The translations under genes were made by a program, and so were the position numbers. From contig NZ_CP075191.1 in the NCBI RefSeq assembly GCF_020510625.1, positions 3,697,501 through 3,761,500 on the forward strand: 64,000 nucleotides of DNA, written 5' to 3'. Origin of the DNA: Ferribacterium limneticum (lineage in GTDB: Bacteria; Pseudomonadota; Gammaproteobacteria; Burkholderiales; Rhodocyclaceae). Under the pieces are notes generated by a model that searched no databases, was not told the origin of the DNA, and saw nothing but the letters and a program-made list of their open reading frames with translations. Positions 18,101 through 25,885 of the stretch are shown piece by piece (positions within the stretch are counted from its first letter, which is position 1; every line of letters begins with the position of its first letter).

Positions 18101-18745
18101 GTGGTGACCCTAGAGGGGAACCCGTGGTTCGTGACTGCGGATGTCTGTGAGGTGCTAGGCTTCAAGGAACACCGAGGAGGCGGATACTCGCATCACCTCT
18201 TCCGTGTTGATCATAGCGAGAAGGTATCGCTGCGCCGCTCAGACATCCCCAACGATTCGATGGGGGTCTTATTTGGTAAGCAAGTGGCCCAGCTCTCGCT
18301 CATCTCTGAGTCAGGGCTGTATAAACTGGTCCTCCGAAGCCGCACACCTCAAGCACTCGCCTTCCAAGACTGGGTAACCAAGGAAATCCTCCCGAGCATC
18401 CGCAAGACGGGCTCCTTCGTGACCGGCCAGCCGAGTCTGGTAGAGAACCCGCAGATGTCCGCTCTGGAGCTGGCAGCTATCCACGCCCCCGCTCAGTTCT
18501 TTGCGCTCGACTCAACCAAGGCACTTGTGGCCGAGCTGAAGCAGTCTCCAATTTCGGAGATTGACCCCGTTCAGTCCATCCGTGGAGGCGCCGCTCCGGG
18601 CTCCTTCGTCTGTAAGGAACTGGTGTATGCCTACGCTATGAGGATCAGCGCCAGCTTCCAGCTCAAGGTCATCCGCTTCTTCGACACCCTCCAGACTCAA
18701 GGTATGGTATCCACAATACGATTACGCATAACTCATTGTATTTAA
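18101..18745 (+). CDS. Bro-N domain antirepressor-like protein with partial KilA-N C-terminus
   Basis: 214 aa from GTG 18101. Residues 1-105 are a Bro-N domain (VVTLEGNPWFVTADVCEVLGF, then LISESGLYKLVLRSRTPQALAFQDWVTKEILPSIRKTGSF). Residues 160-200 resemble the end of a KilA-N DNA-binding domain (SFVCKELVYAYAMRISASFQLKVIRFFDTL). Phage antirepressors of this build counteract lysogeny repressors. The codons before 18101 (reading RFAASSIR) continue the Bro-N consensus back to a TAG at 18074, so the N-terminus may be truncated by a nonsense change. The C-terminal tail after TQGMV is short and atypical. Confidence 0.78.
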   Translation: MVTLEGNPWFVTADVCEVLGFKEHRGGGYSHHLFRVDHSEKVSLRRSDIPNDSMGVLFGKQVAQLSLISESGLYKLVLRSRTPQALAFQDWVTKEILPSIRKTGSFVTGQPSLVENPQMSALELAAIHAPAQFFALDSTKALVAELKQSPISEIDPVQSIRGGAAPGSFVCKELVYAYAMRISASFQLKVIRFFDTLQTQGMVSTIRLRITHCI

Positions 18746-18835
18746 TTGCTTATATCACAAATATTCGACTGTATACAGCCCCATATCATGTGACAGAGTG
18801 GCGTCTTTCATCACCAACCCACGAAAGAACGAACC

Positions 18836-19087
18836 ATGACACTCGACATCAATATCTCCGCCCCCTTCCGTTTCTCCCTGCAAGCATCTACCGGGCACCT
18901 GTCCATGTTCTGGGGACGGACTGAGCGTGGCTTCGCTCTTGAGTCTGGAGCGGGCACAAACCCGAGCGGGAAGATTGTCGAGGTGTGGCGTAACCCCGGC
19001 TGCGGGAGCCTCAACGTATCAGCCTTCGGTCTGCACCTGATTATTGCGAGTGGTGAGAGCGCTACACCGGCAAGCGCAGGGGCCTGA
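18836..19087 (+). CDS. Hypothetical small protein of E1
   Basis: 83 aa beginning MTLDINISAPFRFSLQASTGHLSMFWGRTERGFAL. No family recognised; the segment may be beta-rich. A rho-independent terminator follows 24 bases after the stop, which supports this as a real end of transcription. Confidence 0.55.
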   Translation: MTLDINISAPFRFSLQASTGHLSMFWGRTERGFALESGAGTNPSGKIVEVWRNPGCGSLNVSAFGLHLIIASGESATPASAGA

Positions 19088-19111
19088 AACAAGCCCATTC
19101 AGAACATCCGT

Positions 19112-19140
19112 AGGACCGCTATTTGTGGTCCTTTTCTTTT
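19112..19140 (+). terminator. Rho-independent terminator
   Basis: AGGACC and GGTCCT flank a nine-base loop, followed by TTTCTTTT. It ends the transcript through the 83-aa gene. Confidence 0.75.
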
Positions 19141-19445
19141 GCACCTTGGATGACCTCAGGACACCCTCCAGAACGCACAGGTAGGCCGCGTGCAGGGCTT
19201 TTGATGGCACCTGAACGAATGTATGCCAATCAGCATAAAACGTGCTCAAACAGCGACGCAGCAGCGAACCGGCGCAGATTGCTGGAAACGCTTGCACTGC
19301 AAGGCTTTTGCTGAAAATCGATGGGTAAACCCCGCCTATAGCATAAAAAGCGCGCGAGAGCGTTCGCCAATGTGTTCTTTTGTGGCGTGTTTTCGGCTGA
19401 AGCAGGAATCAGCGCCATTTATATCAATCTTGTAGAAAGCAGAAA
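19141..19445. other. 305-bp stretch without a convincing gene
   Basis: No reading frame here has a good ribosome site or recognisable product; a 70-codon frame at 19223-19435 looks random in composition. Several TATAGCATAAAA and GCATAAAA words could be promoter elements for the gene starting at 19446. I see no other structure. Confidence 0.4.
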
Positions 19446-19943
19446 ATGAGTAATAGGCAACAGAGCAGGACGGGCACCCGCCGAGTCCGCAACCAACTGG
19501 TTATCCCTGCCACGGCACCCAGCGCGGTGCCCGACGTGGAGACCAGGAAGGACCAGGCCGCAGCTACGTTAATGCGAGGGCTGGCGCAATTCAGTAGCGC
19601 CCTCCTTCAGTACCTGCCGGACCAATCAGAAGCCCCGGCAGATGATTCCGGTCAGAGTAATTACGTGGCTCAGACTGCAAGCATGCAGAACGAACGGGAT
19701 AGGTTAGTAGCAATGCAGCCATCCCATCAGGCCAAGATGCGGCAGGACTTCTTGGACGCTGCGGCAGCCATGAACCCACTGGTGTTTAACTCCGAAGCGT
19801 GGATAACGCAGGGGGCGCGGCGTGTTGGCGCTCAAGAGGCTGGCGTCAGTCCGGGAATTCGATATTCCGGAAGCCCGTGGAGCCGGTACGAGAACGGCAG
19901 GGAAGTGGAGGACACAACCACCGTCAGGCTGGGTGCGCAATGA
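19446..19943 (+). CDS. Hypothetical protein of E1
   Basis: 165 aa, starting [30 protein letters not shown]. The N-terminus is basic and probably disordered; the middle ([25 protein letters not shown]) is helical; no signal or membrane segment. Style and composition resemble phage accessory proteins but I recognise no family. It overlaps the RNase HI gene by ATGA, so the two are translationally coupled. Confidence 0.6.
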   Translation: MSNRQQSRTGTRRVRNQLVIPATAPSAVPDVETRKDQAAATLMRGLAQFSSALLQYLPDQSEAPADDSGQSNYVAQTASMQNERDRLVAMQPSHQAKMRQDFLDAAAAMNPLVFNSEAWITQGARRVGAQEAGVSPGIRYSGSPWSRYENGREVEDTTTVRLGAQ

Positions 19944-20392
19944 CCGCTAGCACTGATAACCCGGTACTGATCTACACGGGTGCAGCCTGCAAAGGCAATC
20001 CCGGCCCCGGCGGCTGGGGTGTAGTCCTCTCAATTAATGGGCACACCAAGGAACTGTGCGGCGGGTTGTTCTGGACAACGAATAACGAAATGGAACTGAC
20101 CGCAGCTATCAAGGCCCTTGAGGCCCTGAAGAAGCCCCTGCCGGTACGCCTAATCACAGACTCTCAGTATGTCGTTAATGGGATGACCAAGTACCTGAGC
20201 GACTGGAAGGCACGGGGCTGGAAAAAGTCAGACAAGAAACCAGTAGCCAATGCCGAGATGTGGCAGCGCCTTGATGAGTTGGCAACTGTGCATCAAGTGG
20301 AATGGGTCTGGGTGCGTGGTCATTCTGGCGAGGCTGGCAATGAACGGGCAGACCAGTTAGCCAACCATGGCATCAGCAAGGCCTGCCAGTAG
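19940..20392 (+). CDS. RNase HI homologue with first catalytic Asp replaced
   Basis: 150 aa, clearly RNase HI fold: [86 protein letters not shown]. RNase HI degrades RNA in RNA-DNA hybrids using four carboxylates (D10, E48, D70, D134 in E. coli). Here E, D and D of the last three motifs remain, but the first motif reads IYTGAACKG where family members have xxTDGSCxG, so the first Asp is Gly. Activity is probably lost or changed, while hybrid binding may remain. A chromosomal rnhA is expected elsewhere. Confidence 0.88.
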   Translation: MTASTDNPVLIYTGAACKGNPGPGGWGVVLSINGHTKELCGGLFWTTNNEMELTAAIKALEALKKPLPVRLITDSQYVVNGMTKYLSDWKARGWKKSDKKPVANAEMWQRLDELATVHQVEWVWVRGHSGEAGNERADQLANHGISKACQ

Positions 20393-20461
20393 CGCCAACA
20401 AGATGCCCCCGAGGCAAGCCCTTGGGGTGTCCGCAAAACAACCATTTACGAAAGCAGATCA

Positions 20462-20680
20462 ATGATTCATCCCAACAACAGCGAGCAGTTAGTATTTCGG
20501 CAAGTCGCTTTCCCAGTGTCCGCATTCGATTACCTGAAGGACTACCAACGGGACATCGAACGGCAGACCGGCCAGCGGCTTAACAACAATCAGATATTGG
20601 CCCGCATCTTGGCCGAACATCGTCAATCAAATGTAGATAGTGAAGAACATGGACATGCTGGAAGCACGCCGAGAACTTGA
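20462..20680 (+). CDS. Small hypothetical protein of E1
   Basis: 72 aa, MIHPNNSEQLVFRQVAFPVSAFDYLKDYQRDIERQTGQRLNNNQILARILAEH. The central part, with a strand followed by two helices, could be ribbon-helix-helix-like, as in many small partition or transfer regulators, but this is a guess. Its end overlaps the start of the ParB-like gene, so the two are probably co-expressed. Confidence 0.55.
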   Translation: MIHPNNSEQLVFRQVAFPVSAFDYLKDYQRDIERQTGQRLNNNQILARILAEHRQSNVDSEEHGHAGSTPRT

Positions 20681-21485
20681 ACAATCCATCAGCAAAGGGA
20701 AGCCCGCCCCCAGCAGCGAGGGGCTGCCCAAGGCTCTGCACTTACATGACATCAGGGAAAAGCGGGCACTGTTCCAGCACAGGACACCGCAGGCGTTCGC
20801 CTCCGAAGCACACGTAAAAGAACTCAGCAAGGCACCCTTGGCAGGTAACACGCTGGATGCCCTGACGGTGTTCTGGGGTGGTTCAGGATGGGTGCTCATA
20901 GATGGCCATCACAGGCTTGCTGCATACCGCAAAGCTGGGTGGGGCAAGGAAATCCCGGTGCGATGCTTCCCCGGCACTCTGGATCAGGCCATCGGGCACG
21001 CAGGCAAGGCGAATGCCGGCGCAAAGCTAATGATGAGCAGGAGTGAGAAACAGGGAACAGCGTGGCGGCTGGTCTGTGGAACGAAACTTTCCAGAGCCGC
21101 AACCGTGGCGTCATCCTGCGTGTCTGACGGTGTAGTTGCAGAGATGCGGCGCGTGCGGGATAAGCTCACGATTGGGCTGGGTCGGCCATTGGAGGAGGTA
21201 GCTGCGCTTGCATGGTGGCAGGCCCAGCGCGAGGCTGCCGGGAGCGCTCAAGAGGCGGAGATGATCGACGAGGAAGCACGCATCGAGAAGGCGGCACAGG
21301 ACATAGCCAATAAGCTCGTCAAGGCCCTCGGCAGGTCGCAACAGCTACGCCGGGGAATTCTTGCCCGTGCCCTTGATATTTACGATGGAAGCCTTCAGGG
21401 CTACCTACGGGAACAGTGGGGCGACGGCGGGCCAGAGGAAGGCCTTGGCGATGACCCAGACCAACCGAGGAACCCCGACTTTTAG
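20649..21485 (+). CDS. ParB/Spo0J-like domain protein
   Basis: 278 aa from ATG 20649 (an in-frame GTG lies at 20640). Residues 60-105 hold the ParB N-terminal core, with LTVFWGGSGWVLIDGHHRLAAYRKAGWGKEIPVRCF; the GHHRLAAY motif corresponds to the CTP/nuclease motif GxRRxxA of ParB. The remainder (helix-rich, with ERRRV-like charged stretches and LRRGILARALDIYDGSLQGYL) is not a recognised ParB DNA-binding domain. It may partition, regulate or modify DNA. It is not paired with a ParA gene, so plasmid-type segregation is unlikely. Confidence 0.72.
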   Translation: MDMLEARRELEQSISKGKPAPSSEGLPKALHLHDIREKRALFQHRTPQAFASEAHVKELSKAPLAGNTLDALTVFWGGSGWVLIDGHHRLAAYRKAGWGKEIPVRCFPGTLDQAIGHAGKANAGAKLMMSRSEKQGTAWRLVCGTKLSRAATVASSCVSDGVVAEMRRVRDKLTIGLGRPLEEVAALAWWQAQREAAGSAQEAEMIDEEARIEKAAQDIANKLVKALGRSQQLRRGILARALDIYDGSLQGYLREQWGDGGPEEGLGDDPDQPRNPDF

Positions 21486-21495
21486 CACCGATGGA

Positions 21496-21541
21496 ACCCA
21501 GAGGAGAAACTACCAGATGAACGGTAGGACATCCTCTGGGT
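21496..21541. repeat. Nested hairpin between convergent ParB-like and integrase genes
   Basis: A perfect 10-bp outer stem ACCCAGAGGA / TCCTCTGGGT (21496-21505, 21532-21541) encloses an inner stem CTACC / GGTAG (21510-21514, 21523-21527). No U tract follows. It may be a bidirectional terminator or a structured RNA element. Confidence 0.6.
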
Positions 21542-21594
21542 GTGCATCGTTAGGGGTGTGCAAATGCACAGGTAACATTCTCTGCATCCGTCCC

Positions 21595-23196
21595 TCATCC
21601 CCTATTTTTGTGGAGATGCGACAGGTCTAAGCCGTCGTAATGCAGCCTCTCCACGGCAGAGATGAGCGGTGACAATGGGTAGAAAGTCCCACCGTAACCC
21701 TCACCCGAATTGGGTGTCGCGGACCCATGCCCAGTCAAGGCATCATGCACCTGAAGCTGTATATCGGAATCCCTACAGGCATCCTTAAATCCGTGCCGGA
21801 AACTGTGGAAGACTTTGCGAGTGTCTTTTATCTTCACAACGTCCCGCAGGTAACGCCCGAACCATTGCGACCACGTAGCCGTAATGTTGCCCTGCCGGGT
21901 TCTCTCCAAGAGTGGGAACAACTGGCCATCCCCAGACTCCTTTACAGATTCCCAGTAATCCAGCAATCCGCATTTCACCAGTATGGGATGAACAGGCACC
22001 CAGCGACGGCTGACCTCAGATTTCTGTGTCTGCTCATCATCTGCATCCGTGGTGAAGTAGAAGATATGGACACCCCGCTCAAGCTGTATATCCGTGGTCA
22101 TTAGCTGCCCAATTTCAGACAGACGGGCACCAGAAAAAAGGGAAATGAGCGGAAGCCAGAACGATGCCTCTCCACGGCCACCAACGGGGCGTGCCCCTTG
22201 GGTGAAAACACGCGAAGCGAACAGCGCCGAAAGGTCCTCTACTGAAAACGGTAGGCGGGACTTTTTGGCCACCTTCGGCATATGCACCTTAACGCCAGTC
22301 GTGGGATTCAGTGGCAGCTTGTCGTTTTCGACTGCCACCGAGAACAAGCCACGCAAGAGCCCGAGATACTTCCTAACCGTGGCTGGCGCTTTGCCCTTGG
22401 CTAGCTGATCGTCCTTGAAGGAAACAACATCCGCTTTAGTCATCTTGGAGGCGAGAAGCCCCGGCTTCAGTTCGGCCAGCCATGTAATGATGGATTCCAC
22501 CTCCATGATAGTGCGAGGCCGAGGGGCTTTCTGCGTTTGCCAGTACTCCCGCAACGCGGTGAAGGTCATACCCTTTCCGATCAATTCACCCCGGATGATG
22601 CCAGCCTCAACCACTGGCGTCTCAACCACTGCGCCTTCATGGCGTAACGTCAGAGCATCTAACGCTTTCCGATAGGCTGCCTTCATAGCCACCATCAAGG
22701 GTACGAAGGAGGGTGAATCCTTGGCCACTTTCAGTCCGTAGCTCCCAGCGAAGTCCTCTTCTTCAAAGGTGTCACCCAAACGCGAGCGGCCAGCATCGAA
22801 AGCTTCAGCAGCAGCCACCACATCCAATGAGTGCGCTTTGTTCTCCCATTTCCGGTCAGACAATCCACCTTCAGCGGCTGCTTCCAAACGAGCCTCTTCG
22901 TCCTCTTCAAGGAGATGCGCGTAGTACATCGCGGCCATGCGGTCGATTTCCTCGCGGGTCAGGTCTGTCGCTGGGCCAGCGCTCTGCATGGCGAGGATAT
23001 GGGCGAATTCTTGATCGAGCTGGAGAGTGCGCAGACGAGCAAGGCGGAGTGCTTCGGCCTTCTCACGTGTCCGTAGGGAGACTACCAGTTCATCCCTGCC
23101 GTAATGCTGGCGCAGAGAGGCCGGAACCCGCAAGCGGTGGTAGTAAATTGGCCCTCGTTTAACGAGGTGCGTCTGGTCTTTCAAGTTGATTCCCAT
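21595..23196 (-). CDS. Tyrosine recombinase (integrase) of E1
   Basis: 533 aa from the ATG at 23196 (MGINLKDQTHLVKRGPIYYHRLRVPASLRQHYGRDELVVSLRTR). The frame is open back to 23382, but that would read through the attachment site and is not used. N-terminal arm-binding (1-60), helical core-binding domain (about 230-320), then the catalytic domain: SLFSGARLSEIGQL (Arg), HSFRHGFKDACRDSD (HxxR), ALTGHGSATPNSGEGYGGTFYPL (His and Tyr nucleophile). It integrates E1 at the tRNA-Arg 3' end; its gene lies about 100 bp from the inner attachment site and reads away from it. Confidence 0.93.
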   Translation of the reverse strand: MGINLKDQTHLVKRGPIYYHRLRVPASLRQHYGRDELVVSLRTREKAEALRLARLRTLQLDQEFAHILAMQSAGPATDLTREEIDRMAAMYYAHLLEEDEEARLEAAAEGGLSDRKWENKAHSLDVVAAAEAFDAGRSRLGDTFEEEDFAGSYGLKVAKDSPSFVPLMVAMKAAYRKALDALTLRHEGAVVETPVVEAGIIRGELIGKGMTFTALREYWQTQKAPRPRTIMEVESIITWLAELKPGLLASKMTKADVVSFKDDQLAKGKAPATVRKYLGLLRGLFSVAVENDKLPLNPTTGVKVHMPKVAKKSRLPFSVEDLSALFASRVFTQGARPVGGRGEASFWLPLISLFSGARLSEIGQLMTTDIQLERGVHIFYFTTDADDEQTQKSEVSRRWVPVHPILVKCGLLDYWESVKESGDGQLFPLLERTRQGNITATWSQWFGRYLRDVVKIKDTRKVFHSFRHGFKDACRDSDIQLQVHDALTGHGSATPNSGEGYGGTFYPLSPLISAVERLHYDGLDLSHLHKNRG

Positions 23197-23212
23197 CCCT
23201 GAATGATACCGG

Positions 23213-23242
23213 CTGTGTAACAGCACTGTGTAACAGTTCAGA
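23213..23242. repeat. Right-arm repeats of E1 (candidate integrase arm sites)
   Basis: CTGTGTAACAGCA and CTGTGTAACAGTTCAGA follow each other directly upstream of the integrase start. They match the repeated words at the other E1 end (16465-16521), consistent with arm-type integrase sites. Confidence 0.6.
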
Positions 23243-23297
23243 AAGCTGGAACCTTGAAAAGACGAGGATAGCCGAAATGGCAACCCTTTAGAGAATA

Positions 23298-23346
23298 TTG
23301 GTGCGCCCGACTGAATTCGAATCAGTGACCCCTGCCTTCGGAGGGC
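23298..23346 (-). repeat. Middle attachment site shared by E1 and E2
   Basis: 49 bp identical to the 3' part of tRNA-Arg at 33937-33985, from CCA through the T arm and variable loop into the anticodon arm. The identity is twice as long as at the outer E1 end (23 bp), so E2 integration replaced a larger tRNA fragment or happened later. It is not a functional tRNA gene because the D arm and 5' acceptor strand are absent. Confidence 0.93.
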
Positions 23347-23439
23347 GGGATTTAGTGTTTTTCTAGGTATAACGAGATACAACTAATCGTTGTAAATCAA
23401 ACATTTGATGCCTATTGAAGTATTATATTGTTCAGGGTA

Positions 23440-23464
23440 GACTTTCCGTACAGATTCCGTACGG
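23440..23464. repeat. E2 terminal repeat, left copy (candidate integrase arm site)
   Basis: 25 bp beginning GACTTTCCGTA and ending ATTCCGTACGG, matched with one mismatch by 33835-33859 in the same orientation near the other E2 end. Each contains two TTCCGTA units. Position 94-142 bp inside the attachment site and just before the integrase start suits an arm-type binding site. Confidence 0.7.
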
Positions 23465-23473
23465 AAAAACGCC

Positions 23474-24613
23474 ATGGCAAACACTATCGACAGCAAGAAC
23501 AAGCGCGACCGACTCGCCCCCAGGCGTGAACCGTATTGGGAATTGCTCAAGAAGGGTGCCGCGATTGGTTATCGCCGGCTTGAAAGCGATGGCGAAGGAA
23601 CTTGGATTGCCCGTTGGCGTGACGACGAGGGAAAACAGAAATACCGGGCGCTAGGCAACTTCAAGGAATTCGACGACGCAGCCAAGGCTGCACGCGCTTG
23701 GGTGACTGCCTGCGAACAGGGCGCATCCCCCAAGGTGACGACAGTCAAAGAGGTTTGCGAAACCTATGTCGACGCCCTGAAGGCCGAAGGTCGGACAAGC
23801 ACCGCCAAGGATGCAGAAGGCCGATTTAGCCGACTGGTCTACGAGGCCACCATTGGTAAGCTGGCAATCGACAAGCTCAAAACCTCGAACGTTCAAAAAT
23901 GGATGAATGATCAGATTGACGATGACGACGAAGCAGACGAGGAAGACATTCGGCGATCCAAGGACACCGCAAACCGCAATCTAGCCACTTTCAAGGCCGC
24001 GCTAAATCTCGCCCTGAATAATCGCTTAGTTGCCACCGATGCCGGATGGAAAACCGTTAAGGCATTCCCGAAAGTTGGTGCCCGTAGGAAAGATGCTTTC
24101 CTTGGCATGGAACAGCGCACCGCCCTGATGAAAGCCTGTCCGGATGACTTGAAGTTGCTGGTCAAGGCAATGCTACTAACCGGAGCACGCCCCGGCGAAC
24201 TAGCAACGCTCAACGCATCCGACTTTGACAAGCGCCTTGGATGCCTGACACTCAAAGGTAAGACAGGCGCGCGTACCGTGGCAATCTCAACGGCTGCAGC
24301 CGCTTTCTTCGCTGAAGTCGGCAAGGACAAAATTGCAGCCGCCCCCATGCTGGCAACCTCATACGGTCAACGCTGGAACAAGGATAGCTGGAAGAAGATT
24401 TTCAAGGAGGCCGTCGACGCCGCAAAGCTACCGAGCGCCGTTGTCATGTACAGCCTTCGCCACACGGCAATCAGCGAAATGATTTTAGCCGGGATGGATA
24501 GCTTCATCGTTGCCAAGTTGGCCGGGACATCCGTTGCCATGATCGAAGCGAACTATGGACACCTTAAGCACTCAGTTGTGACCGCAAAACTCGACGCTGT
24601 AGCAATGCTGTAA
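23474..24613 (+). CDS. Tyrosine recombinase (integrase) of E2
   Basis: 379 aa. An N-terminal AP2-like DNA-binding part (ESDGEGTWIARWRDDEGKQKYRALGNF), core-binding domain about 95-190, then the catalytic domain with MLLTGARPGELATL (Arg), KGKTGAR (Lys), MYSLRHTAISEMI (Tyr in place of the first His of HxxR) and LAGTSVAMIEANYGHL (Tyr nucleophile). It is unrelated in detail to the E1 integrase although both use the same tRNA. It lies next to the middle attachment site and reads into E2. Confidence 0.93.
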   Translation: MANTIDSKNKRDRLAPRREPYWELLKKGAAIGYRRLESDGEGTWIARWRDDEGKQKYRALGNFKEFDDAAKAARAWVTACEQGASPKVTTVKEVCETYVDALKAEGRTSTAKDAEGRFSRLVYEATIGKLAIDKLKTSNVQKWMNDQIDDDDEADEEDIRRSKDTANRNLATFKAALNLALNNRLVATDAGWKTVKAFPKVGARRKDAFLGMEQRTALMKACPDDLKLLVKAMLLTGARPGELATLNASDFDKRLGCLTLKGKTGARTVAISTAAAAFFAEVGKDKIAAAPMLATSYGQRWNKDSWKKIFKEAVDAAKLPSAVVMYSLRHTAISEMILAGMDSFIVAKLAGTSVAMIEANYGHLKHSVVTAKLDAVAML

Positions 24614-24635
24614 ATCCACCGAAGGAGAAACCCGT

Positions 24636-24800
24636 ATGACCGAAACAACGAATGACAAAGACATCGCCGCCCCAGAACTGCCAACTCAGGACGAGATGGA
24701 TGCAGTAGAAGAAACATTGCGCGAAACCAACGACTTAATCGAGCAACTCGAAGACCTTTGCAGGACATACAAAGCCGCAGGAGGGGAAGGCCATGACTAG
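24636..24800 (+). CDS. Small acidic protein of E2
   Basis: 54 aa (MTETTNDKDIAAPELPTQDE...), very acidic, with a heptad-like stretch EETLRETNDLIEQLEDL that could form a short coiled coil. AAGGAG lies nine bases before the ATG, and the stop overlaps the next gene's start (ATGACTAG), so it is probably the first of a coupled set after the integrase. No family recognised. Confidence 0.6.
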   Translation: MTETTNDKDIAAPELPTQDEMDAVEETLRETNDLIEQLEDLCRTYKAAGGEGHD

Positions 24801-25005
24801 CAACAACGAAATTCCACTTCCCATTATGCGTGCGGCACTTGATGAGGTTTACCGGATTGCCGAGGCGTTTTACCTCATGTCAGGCGGCATCATTCCTGAA
24901 GGTTGCAGCTTTTCCCGCTCGCTGGGAGAGTTGGCCGAACACTGCTATTCATGTGCCTCAATTTTCTATCTCAACGAATTGAACCGTTGCGACTCGACAG
25001 CCTAA
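24793..25005 (+). CDS. Small hypothetical protein of E2
   Basis: 70 aa, MTSNNEIPLPIMRAALDEVYRIAEAFYLMSGGIIPEG. Mostly helical with three Cys near the C-terminus; no known family. It overlaps the previous gene by 8 bp and is followed 4 bases later by the 182-aa gene. Confidence 0.6.
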   Translation: MTSNNEIPLPIMRAALDEVYRIAEAFYLMSGGIIPEGCSFSRSLGELAEHCYSCASIFYLNELNRCDSTA

Positions 25006-25008
25006 GTA

Positions 25009-25557
25009 ATGACCAAAAAGCGGACCATTACCCAGGCTATCGAAAATCTGATCCGAGGGGGCACCTCTAACGCGGTTCCGCGAATCACTGAGCACAAGCG
25101 AACAGGCAGGCCAACCAAAGAAGCCGAATATATCGCCATGTTCGCTAACTTTCAGATGTGCCGACCCGACATAACCGGGGCTAGATCACTAGAAAGTGTA
25201 CGGACGATGGCCGCAACGCTGTTGCACCGTGGGAATCCTGATGCCGTTGAGGATCAAAACCGGAACGCAAAACGAGACATAGGAATAGGCGAGAGATATT
25301 TACATGGCTATCTAGACCCCATCGTTTTCGCAGGTGACGAACGCGGCAACGGACGCTCATGTTTAATGCTTCAACATGAGCACGAAGGGCTTAAATCGGT
25401 CATTGAGTATCGAGGGGATGGCCTTGTAGACGTGTTGGGTTTTGGCTGGCTATGTGAGTGGGGCGAACGCCGAGCGCGCTATGGCCTTATCCAAAGCCGT
25501 GGTTTGGACGAACAACATACATCGTTTATTACCGTATCCCAGGGGGTCAAAAAGTAG
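25009..25557 (+). CDS. Hypothetical protein of E2
   Basis: 182 aa beginning MTKKRTITQAIENLIRGGTSNAVPRITEHKRTGRPTKEAEYIAMF. The basic N-terminus with RTGRPTK could contact nucleic acid. The middle (SLESVRTMAATLLHRGNPDAVEDQNRNAKRDIGIGERYLHGYLDP) matches no family I know. It sits where a regulator of the early region would be expected, between integrase and AlpA, but there is no clear helix-turn-helix. Confidence 0.6.
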   Translation: MTKKRTITQAIENLIRGGTSNAVPRITEHKRTGRPTKEAEYIAMFANFQMCRPDITGARSLESVRTMAATLLHRGNPDAVEDQNRNAKRDIGIGERYLHGYLDPIVFAGDERGNGRSCLMLQHEHEGLKSVIEYRGDGLVDVLGFGWLCEWGERRARYGLIQSRGLDEQHTSFITVSQGVKK

Positions 25558-25571
25558 GGGGTTTTTGACCC
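25544..25571 (+). terminator. Hairpin at the end of the first E2 gene group
   Basis: A perfect 10-bp stem GGGTCAAAAA / TTTTTGACCC with loop GTAGGGGG that contains the stop codon of the preceding gene. The U-rich 3' arm may serve as a terminator or attenuator before the AlpA-like gene. Confidence 0.55.
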
Positions 25572-25635
25572 TTATTAGCACCGACTAAGTTCTATTAAAT
25601 ACATCTCTGTGTTCAACCATTTAGGAGGTACAGAG

Positions 25636-25872
25636 ATGCCCAACAGCAAGAAAACCAAAACGAGCGCCATTGATTACAAGCTGCCTGTTGAGGGGTTTGT
25701 CAGGATGGAAGGCGTTCGAAAAGTCATTCCAATGTCACGTTCAGCAATATTGGCTGATATCGATGCGGGGCGATTCCCTCAACCGGTTCACCTAGGCCCT
25801 AGGCGTGTCGGTTTTCGAGTCGAAGAAATCAGGGCGTATATCGCCGACCCTGCAGCCTTCAACGGCCTGTGA
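25636..25872 (+). CDS. AlpA-family DNA-binding regulator/excisionase
   Basis: 78 aa with GGAGG eight bases before the ATG at 25636. Residues 18-75 fit the AlpA (MerR-like winged helix) domain: GFVRMEGVRKVIPMSRSAILADIDAGRFPQPVHLGPRRVGFRVEEIRAYI. In satellites such as P4 and in AlpA of E. coli prophages, these proteins activate integrase or act as excisionase. It lies apart from the integrase and heads the replication gene group, so it may act on both. Confidence 0.85.
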   Translation: MPNSKKTKTSAIDYKLPVEGFVRMEGVRKVIPMSRSAILADIDAGRFPQPVHLGPRRVGFRVEEIRAYIADPAAFNGL

Positions 25873-25885
25873 GGGAGTGACGCAA

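Larger units (their letters stand above)
16386..23297. mobile_element. Integrative element E1 in tRNA-Arg(CCG)
   Basis: About 6.9 kb between tRNA-derived repeats at 16386-16409 and 23298. It carries its own tyrosine integrase (21595-23196, next to the inner attachment site), a serine recombinase, a Bro-N/KilA-type antirepressor, an RNase HI homologue, a ParB-like protein, a lipoprotein and small unknown genes. No replication, capsid or conjugation gene is seen, so it is either a small satellite or a reduced prophage. Codon use and lower GC differ from the flanking chromosome. Confidence 0.88.

Noticed and set aside
18770..18781. CTGTATACAG palindrome as a LexA box
   Set aside because: A LexA box needs CTG and CAG ten bases apart; here only four bases separate them.
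19223..19435. 70-codon frame in the E1 gap
   Set aside because: No ribosome site, random composition, no downstream coupling.
23298..23346. Second tRNA-Arg gene
   Set aside because: Only the 3' 49 bases are present; D arm and 5' acceptor strand are missing, so it is an attachment site.
23197..23382. N-terminal extension of the E1 integrase through the attachment site
   Set aside because: It would code through the tRNA-derived repeat and has no similarity to integrase N-termini; ATG 23196 gives a normal start.
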